A DNA stretch of 64,000 bases from Dichotomocladium elegans (Eukaryota; Mucoromycota; Mucoromycetes; Mucorales; Lichtheimiaceae): positions 1,364,001 to 1,428,000 of the forward strand of contig JAIXMN010000006.1 in the NCBI GenBank assembly GCA_025716815.1, read 5' to 3'. The position numbers and the translations under genes were made by a program. The notes under the pieces were generated by a model, which was given only the letters and a program-made list of their open reading frames with translations, made no database searches and was not told where the DNA came from. Positions 56,923-64,000 of this stretch are shown here, piece by piece. Every line of letters begins with the position of its first letter. Positions within the stretch are counted from its first letter, which is position 1.

Positions 56923-59463
56923 TTATGCATCAGCACCCATTGATGGTTCACGAATCCCTCGTCCCAGCCCAGTGTCACTGCTGCGAGCACTGCGGAAGCT
57001 ACGACCTCTTGCGTTTCGACCACCGCGGTTTCGTCCGTCAGACGAATTTGGTCTGTTTATGACAAGTTTGTTGTCCTTTAACATCTGTATTTTCGGATAC
57101 GTATATTATTGAATGGTTCATTAGGTTATTCGAGCAAATTATGTAACTGTCGCGTGCATTTGTTTACCTGTCCATTCTTTGCTAGAGCATTCTCGAGGGC
57201 AATCGGGTCAATCAAGTCAACATAGCAGTGGAATCTGGGTTGCCGTGTTTCATGGTCAAGCGGAAATCTTACGCCAGTGACCTGCCAAAGACGGGGTTAA
57301 CATAGATGATCGTAGTCTTTAATAAGTTGATCTTACCGACTCTGGCCCAAAGAATTCTCTAATATCATCGTCGGTGACGGGACTGTTCGTCAAACCACCC
57401 ACATAGATTGCATATGGGCTCCGTTGCTATATGTTTTCAATGAGTCTTTCTTTTGTCATTTCACAAAAACAAAGAGACGCAGCTCTCTCTTCACCCCTGG
57501 TCATTTCATACCATGCTCATGCGTTTGGAGTTCCTGTTGCTACTAGTCTGACTGCCCGAGATTCTTTCATCTTTTGAGCTTCCGTTATCTTTCCATTCAC
57601 TGTCGCTGCCGCTGGGAACTTTTGTATCCATCGATTGAGCTTGCTGCTGCCAGTCCGCCGAACGGAGCTGACTCGATCGGTCAGGATAAGGAGTGCCCAT
57701 GACAGGTGGTGGAGCACCAGTTGCAGTCAAGGCCGGAGATGAGGCTGGATTGGGCACCATACTGCTTTTCCGATAGGAAAAATTGAACCCCTGAGATTTT
57801 GTCTCTGCGCTAACGCGGCCCTGGTTCACATCCAGGACAACCCAACCGAACGCAGCATCAGGGAGATTAAAGTTCCACATGTTCTTGAAAGCTTGATCCT
57901 CCGGAACCGGGTTTGCAAGCGATTCCTCGCGGGAAGGGGGCAGCCGATTGACAACGCTCAAAGCATTTTGAAGGAGCGCAGCCTGATTTTCACTAATCTT
58001 TTTGTTAATTCCTTTTCTTCCTCTCTGTCTGCGTATGCGCCCGACACTGATTTTCAAATATTGCCAAACTCACTCGACATAGCTTTCGACTTGGCTTTTG
58101 ATAGCGTCCCACAATTGCATGAAACTGGTGTTGGATTGAAGAAGCCTTTGTCGGTAGTGCTCCTGGTCATGCTGACACGAGAATTCGTTGTACGAAATAC
58201 CGTACCGGAAATGCAGGCCGGCTGAAATTGTGAAGTCGGCCTGTCGTGCATTACGCATTTTTCGTATAAAAAGAAAGTTTAGTCTCCCAAGCTACCATGA
58301 TTATATAACCTATAAAATCGTTACCTTCAATACTAACGCCAACTGCGCCAGCAAACCTTCACGTCCGGGGCTTGCGTGGGTGACTAGTACACGGACTTCA
58401 GATGGGTTATAGACCTGTAGAAAGCAGAAAAAATATCAGAGATGCACGATGATCCTGTGGCTATGTTTGCGTTCTACCTGTTGTGCGGTGTCGACGAGCT
58501 GTCCTATTTGTAGAGCGGTTGTCCACATAGTACCAGCGCCACCAGCAATAGTATCCATGCCTACACATGAGAATAAGCGGATTTAGCATTGGAATAGGAG
58601 CGTTGACGTGATAGAATGGGTAGTATGACGCATGTGTTCTCTCTCACCTTCACCGTTATCAAACAGCTTATGGGAAACCACAGCGCCGCCCAATCCGAAG
58701 AGCCTCAAGCTCACACCTCCGACCTCCAGCAAGTGGGTCGTTGCCTCATCAATAATGTGAAGGTTCGGGATCTGATACTCTCCATTTCTGAATTTTTCCA
58801 GGATAGCCACATCTTCACAGGCACCCCAAACGGTATACACAGGGACTTCGAGTCGTTTAGACCGGTTCAGAAACTCGGGAAACTCGGAGAGGTAAGGCTG
58901 AGGATGATTGTCGATGGAAGATCGCACTTGATCGATGGGCGTAGTGCTAAATCTTTTACGTACGGTGGGAGGGATGAGGGTGCTGTATTGGACAAGATGT
59001 TTAAGCGTTCTATTATCGTCCGCAGATAAAGATGAGTTCTCTCTTGATTTGATATCATGCCACTTTTACAATTTTTTTTTTACCTATCGCTGATCCGCTC
59101 GAGGCTTGTCTTTTCTATTGATCCAAATAAGACAGAACGCCGAAGATTGGTCGGGTGAGGGTTTTACAAAACTGTGCCTTAAAAACGAACTCACCATAGA
59201 AGCCAAAATCACCGGTGTGTATAATGTAGTCCGCATTTGTGTCACGGGCAAGCTGATTCAACTGGGAAATGTTCCCTTCATAAAGCAGTGAGTTGAGAAG
59301 TGTTGGGTGGTAGGTGCCTTACACATAGCGTGAGATAGAAATAAGTTGTCTTACCTCGTACATCAGCTGTACACAAGATTCGCTTGCCATCAATATTCAT
59401 GACATTACAACCATTCTGCTTCGGTGACATGCTTGTCGTTGATGGGATAGGACTGCCGTTCAT
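56923..59463 (-). CDS. Calcineurin-like phosphoesterase (DUF2433 type) with C-terminal RRM
   Basis: Eleven exons: 59463-59355, 59275-59195, 59114-59084, 59009-58648, 58560-58478, 58414-58325, 58240-58074, 58028-57512, 57426-57337, 57281-57168 and 57084-56923, 601 residues. The first half is a metallophosphoesterase: CTADVRG, HTGDFGFY, VYTVWGACED, VLVTHASPG and ISAGLHFRYG correspond to the usual DxH, GDxxD, GNHD, GHxx and GHxH blocks. After a linker, an RRM follows (IYVGGLTNSPVTDDDIREFF as RNP2 side, PRFHCYVDL as RNP1), ending in an RG-rich tail (GRNRGGRNARGR). It may act on RNA, as does the related Drn1/CwfJ group, but activity is unproven. All eleven exons close in frame. Confidence 0.88.
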
Positions 59464-61938
59464 GATATGCTCTTGAGATTGAGTAAGAATTGGCAGATAA
59501 AAAGATCGACAGCCCACCAGATGGAGAGAGAAAGAAAAGAAGGATGTCTTTGCGGGGCAAAATAGCTCTACGGCGGAAATACAATTGGATGCGGATGTGA
59601 TGATTTCCCGTCGCTTCAAGGTATACGCACACACGCGCCCGCGCCTGAATGCGCACCCGCCCAGGACTTCGTTAGCATCCTTGATGACGAAGCGCCGCAA
59701 ACTCTATGAGATAGGACTTCACCCCTCTGGAAATGTATGACGATGTGCTGTTCAGTTTATGCGCCAGTACATCGGCGATAGCGTCTACTCAGAAGCGGCA
59801 CACATGGAAGACAAGCACATGTACCTGTTTCGCTCTCGTGGATTCTGGGGGTACACAAGCGCGTGCATGATCGCCGATTTAAGCACAAACAGTCGTTCTA
59901 CAGAATGCTCCTTCCTGACGCGGGAGGTGCGGGCAATCTGATGGCCACATGACTGGCCAATGTAGACAGCTTTCGCTATCGCTTAACTCTCATGGCCGCA
60001 TACCCTCACATAGGATGCAGACGAGAACAAACTCTCGAAGTAAAACTCTGATTTGGGGCCTTTTTAAGGCCTCCGGCGTTTGTCTTTGATTTCATAGGCC
60101 GGCTAGACTTATTATAGCGTGTAATGCTTGTTCCATCGCCCTGACAGTGCGTATGGGCTGAGGCGGATGCATCGGGTTTAGCGGCTAGTAGTGAGCACAC
60201 CGATAATTTAGAAACAAGAAACGGCGTTCAGGACGACCTAATGACAATTCCTTTTTTTCTTTTTGTGATGCATGGTGCAATGTACTCGGAGAACCGCGAG
60301 CTATGTCAATTATTTCAGATTTCCCCTTTTATACCGTCGAGAATCACTTGTGCTTAGCAAAGATGAAGCTGCAGGAGATCTTCAATAGGCTAAGTTTACC
60401 TATGAAACCTAAAAAGAATACAAGGGCGGGGGGATTACGATGGTAGTCGTTACTGACTGTTACCATTAAATCTAAATACGCTGATCCAGTACACCCTTTC
60501 TTCGCATTACGATGAAATGGTTTCGCACTTTCACCAGCAGGACGTTCATAAATTGTCTTAAAAAGAAAGTAGTGTTAATTTGCCAACAACAAAATAAATA
60601 ACCAAAGAAACATCGCTTCATAAACGTTGCGTAAGAAACTCGCCGGGGTAAAGAGCTTTTGCGGCTTGCAAACTTATAACATGTGCTTTGAAAGGTCGCC
60701 GATGTCCTTTTCAGTTTGCAAGTCATTTTCGGGACTATATTGAAAATTGGGATTGGCATATAAATTTCACGACAATGTGGATAGTCGTGGATAGTCTTAT
60801 CCGGATGAATAATGATCAATTTCAGAGAGGTACTGATAAAATTAAGTGTTCCTCGTAGAGGCGAATATGACAAGCAATATGTGCAAGTCAGATCCTCTGA
60901 CAAACCGACCATGTCCAAAATACGCTGTAGATTTGATAATACTTCCTATTTACATTATTAGTATCGGGTACGCATGAAAATTACGGCCAAAACGAATCCT
61001 TATTGTGGCATTCATCCAAACATATGGGAGAGAACCCTCTAAGATCACGCAATCTCAAGCTATTGAATGTTTTATTCTGAATTGCCATTCACCAGCTAAC
61101 CAAAGCTCTTAGAGACTAACCTCAGAAGAAATAAAGGAGTAAATAGGCACAGTGGTAACTGCGAGGTTCTATATATTAGATTATCTCGACAGACACCATT
61201 AGCATTATTCATTGCGCGGCAGCATCCTTTCATAATGTGGATATCGGTACATCGTATTCGTCACTGCTTTTGAGTCCCAAGTGCCCTATTCCTCTAGCAT
61301 ACAGCGTCCTTCCCTTTTATTAGATGGGAAATCCACGGATAGAGACTGCAATTAGATTAATCTTTGGTAAGAATCACGCTTAAAACGGATTAGGAACGCA
61401 TAACCATGCAACCCAGGAGTTTATGAATAGTTTGACGCTGTCTGTTCTTAATGATCTCGCATTACAAATCGTTGGGTGCGCTTCAGGAAGACGACTAGCT
61501 GATTTGCTCTTATATTGTGTCTGGAATGGTGCATTTTCTAGGAAGCTAAGCAGATGGTAAAATCCCATCGAAATATTAAATCCAATTCTGATGTTTGGCC
61601 ACTATGAGACTGATCTGATCGAGCGTGTGTTGTCGCTTCTTCTGGTCGTTAGATCCCATCTAGGAGAAGGAAAAAGGGAGCAGGCTGTGCTATTCTCCCA
61701 TCCGGTTCTGCTTGCTCATGTGTACAGGAAGCCATCATTAATCCCAACTACTTAATTACTCCTCCTTTTTCAGTAATATACATACTATCCGCAACTACCA
61801 TTGACTCGGTCCCGTCTAAAGAACATCTGCCGCTCAATCGACGGCATCAGCCCGGGCGGAATCCTAAATCGAAACCCACTGTCATTACCCTCCCGCGACG
61901 CCCTTTCCACCTTTCTGCATACAACCGATTCATACACA
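59464..61938. other. Intergenic
   Basis: About 2.5 kb with no gene I can support. A minus-strand frame at 60472-60918 (148 codons) has no recognised domain. The 61020-61070 segment shares short words with 52790-52830 next to the transposase remnant, so another decayed element is possible. Upstream DNA of the phosphoesterase gene is GC-richer. Confidence 0.35.
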
Positions 61939-62145
61939 ATGGACGGAACGTTCAATTATTTACATTGGGATATGCCCAACCTTCCAATACTTGCCGATCA
62001 ATGGATAGGTGCTCAGCTTCCTGAAGAGCCAGTTGCAGTTCCTGAGGAGTATGGTGCTACCCATGAGGACGATGCTGAAATCAAGATCAAGACGTCTAAA
62101 AAGCCAAAAAAACAAAAATGGGATCATCATCCCATGGAAGAGTAA
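61939..62145 (+). CDS. Small hypothetical protein, uncertain
   Basis: A 68-codon frame from an ATG in CACAATGGACGG context (in-frame upstream codons exist back to 61801). The product begins MDGTFNYLHWDMPNLPILAD, has an acidic middle and ends in a Lys-rich stretch (KIKTSKKPKKQKWDHHPMEE). A TTTTTATTAAAAG-like signal lies a few bases past the stop. The composition looks protein-like and the 5' leader is pyrimidine-rich, as in fungal promoters. I know no family. It could be a real small protein or the last exon of a longer gene. Confidence 0.4.
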   Translation: MDGTFNYLHWDMPNLPILADQWIGAQLPEEPVAVPEEYGATHEDDAEIKIKTSKKPKKQKWDHHPMEE

Positions 62146-62692
62146 TTATGACCCTCGTTCTTTATTAAAAGCTGTTCTTCTTTGTCTTTCTTTTTTCTTC
62201 CCAACTTTGATGACGTTTATGTCTGTTAACCCCTTTGGCTAGAAGGGAATTTTGAAAAACATGGAAGGAACGACAGGAGTATTCAAATAGGCACAGTCAT
62301 AACTAGGTAGAGGCGGGTTTTCATCAACGGAGAGCGTGCGCATGCGTCTGAATTAAGGTTTCTGCTTTGGGACGACACATGTAGCCTTTTCGAGTTATAA
62401 AGGAGGCGGTTGGAAAGCGGTGTTATCATCGTCCTTTTCTTTCAGGGAGAAGGGAGAAAACCGAACAGCCTTCTTTCACCAAAGTGGTAGCGCGTTAGCA
62501 TTCAGCAGATGTAACTCAAAATACAAATCTTTGGAGTGATAGCGATAGAATAGGAGAGATTGATGATGGTTCATCCGCTGACCTTCGGCTCGATAATTCT
62601 TTGGTTCATTCTCGTTTAAAAAGACCAGCCTACATCTCGCTTTTTCTTTTTATATATTTTTTCTTCATTATTTTCTCTAAAACGCGTGCCCT
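62146..62692. other. Intergenic / promoter
   Basis: No gene seen. Likely 3' UTR of the small frame plus the promoter of the next gene; TTTTTATATATTTTTTC at about 62645-62661 is a TATA-like tract 30-50 bases before the ATG. Confidence 0.4.
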
Positions 62693-63683
62693 ATGAAAGC
62701 CATCATCTTTCTTGCAGCAGCTTTCTCACTTATGCTATCTTCTGCCTCGGTGGCTTTGGCAGGAAAGTCTGGCAAAAAGAACAACGTGCCTTTCTACATT
62801 ACCAGTCCGACGCAAGGCACCGTATATAAAGGCGGAGAACGGTTTGTGGTCATATTACACTTGTCAAACAAAACAGCAATTAACCGCGGTGTCGTTGATA
62901 TGTAGAGTCATCATCCGCAAGTGCCGTTTGCAATAGAGAATGCATCTTCATGGACTTGTTGGAAAATTAACACTTTATTATAACATAGAATGGATCAACG
63001 GCATACATGCCCCAGTGAAGTTGAGACTCCTACAAGGAACATCTGATGATGATATGGAGGTCGTCACTCGCCATCAAGTGGCGCTGGATGGTGACATTGG
63101 CAGCTATAGATGGACAGTAAGTCATAGTTTCATGTTGGAAAGTTGTTCTTTTTGAGGAGACTCAACATAACGGCCATCTATCTTTCAAGGTTCCTACAGA
63201 TCTTCCTTCGAACGATATATACGCTTTTCAGTTCATGTACCCCGTTCGCACTAAATCGAAAAAGAAAGGCATTGAAAAATTCGAAGTGTATGTCTTTACT
63301 GCAGCTAGCGTGTATTGGATGAAGTGTTCATGTATGTTTCTAGTGAGTACTCGTATTCTGGCTCTTTCCGCATCCTAGAGAACACGAGCAACCCGAGCGA
63401 CACGAACGACACAAACAACACGAACAACACGATCTATATGCCGACCCCTTCGTTGACCAGGGGATATGTACCAGCTACATCATCTATTCATGCTATTATC
63501 CCAGGTTATACGCATCCAAGCTCTCCTCCTGCTACTGCGTCACGTCATGACCAGCTGGTTCCATCGCCTCCTCCCAATGCTGCCATCCAACAGGAAGGCT
63601 CGGCGTCTGGTCACGCCGTGCTGTCAGGGATTACCCTGCTGGTTTCTCTGTTTGGCGCTTTCTTTGTCTCAATTGTCATTTAG
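62693..63683 (+). CDS. Kre9/Knh1-type secreted protein, probable GPI-anchored cell-wall protein
   Basis: Proposed exons are 62693-62888, 62989-63116, 63190-63285 and 63348-63683 (251 residues). Residues 1-23 are a signal peptide (AIIFLAAAFSLMLSSASVALA). The next part matches the Kre9/Knh1 N-terminal domain: FYITSPTQGTVYKGGE, EWINGIHAPVKLRLLQG, GSYRWTVPTDLPSNDIYAFQF and SYSGSFRI. A Ser/Thr/Asn/Pro-rich stalk and a hydrophobic C terminus (AVLSGITLLVSLFGAFFVSIVI) follow, as in GPI-anchored proteins. The family is linked to beta-1,6-glucan or wall assembly. The first intron is uncertain: the only frame-keeping donor (CGCG|GTGTCG) leaves about 13 unexpected residues inside the domain. Confidence 0.75.
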
Positions 63684-64000
63684 TGGTTGCAGATCAGCGC
63701 CGTAGTGTCCTCTTCCTCGCTCCATCCCAAGTGTTTACAGAGTTTTCCAGTGTGTTCATTAGACAATAGTTTTATTTATCCTTGCCTGAATAAATAGATA
63801 GAAGTATACACATCTCAGGAGGTATAACTGTGTAGACGATATAATCGGCTCGTTAACATTGTTGTCCGTTTATACATTCCTCTTGATTCCGCAATGCAAG
63901 TGCTATTATTACTACCAGAAATATGTACGGGGGTAGATGGCATGTTCTTGTGTTCTGAAGATAACACAGAAAGTATGCAAAGAAGCCAGGACCGCCGTTT
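63684..64000. other. 3' flank to window end
   Basis: Downstream of the Kre9-type gene; AATAAATAG near 63788 is a plausible polyadenylation signal. No further gene seen. Confidence 0.4.

Noticed and set aside
60472..60918. 148-codon minus frame
   Set aside because: Cys- and Phe-rich with no domain; starts and ends in repeat-like DNA; not enough to call a gene.
1..64000. CRISPR array, prokaryotic operon or phage system
   Set aside because: No regularly spaced direct repeats; all recognised genes are eukaryotic with spliceosomal introns.

Overview
The window is nuclear DNA of a filamentous fungus, most likely an early-diverging (Mucoromycota-type) lineage. This is inferred from the gene set and the intron style, not from any database search. 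Genes have short GT-AG introns (about 50-280 nt), there are two likely GC-AG introns, eukaryotic tRNAs and no operons. Recognisable products include a delta-9 desaturase fused to cytochrome b5, PEX11, a TALE homeodomain protein, a CBM21 glycogen-targeting subunit, a Slm1-type F-BAR/PH protein, a HERP-like ubiquitin-domain membrane protein and a Kre9/Knh1-type wall protein. Exon structures were built by hand from splice consensus plus reading frame. Where total coding length divides by three and family motifs join across the junctions, they are quite secure.

1-5 kb: a long single-pass membrane protein running off the left edge (minus strand; its main exon has no stop before the edge), then a two-TM protein with a PPxY motif. 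5-10.5 kb: three tandem, co-oriented, four-exon cation-dependent O-methyltransferase genes; two are recent duplicates, and the third is older with a presequence-like N terminus. 10.5-11.4 kb: ribosomal protein eL14. 11.4-27.9 kb: a gene-poor, GC-richer stretch with a secreted orphan protein, a CBM21 protein, a TALE homeobox gene, a conserved protein apparently frameshifted in its 5' part, and PEX11.

27.9-35.4 kb: a compact block with the OLE1-type desaturase, LYRM2 and mitochondrial uS17 diverging from a 205-bp promoter, a multi-span (Ytp1-like?) membrane protein and a two-finger C2H2 factor. 35.4-45.7 kb: an AT-rich repeat island with no convincing protein gene. It holds two copies of a MITE-like palindromic element, three copies of a second repeat, several LTR-like fragments, and the only two tRNA genes seen (Ala-AGC, Phe-GAA). 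45.7-50.4 kb: the Slm1-like protein and an allantoate-permease-family MFS transporter, convergent. 50.4-54.7 kb: a second repeat-rich tract with a decayed Tc1/mariner transposase. 54.7-64 kb: the HERP-like protein, an 11-exon metallophosphoesterase (DUF2433-like) with a C-terminal RRM, a small uncertain ORF and a Kre9/Knh1-type secreted protein.

The genes do not form one pathway. The OMT triplet is the only clear local gene family. OLE1, LYRM2 and uS17m share lipid/mitochondrial themes by position only.
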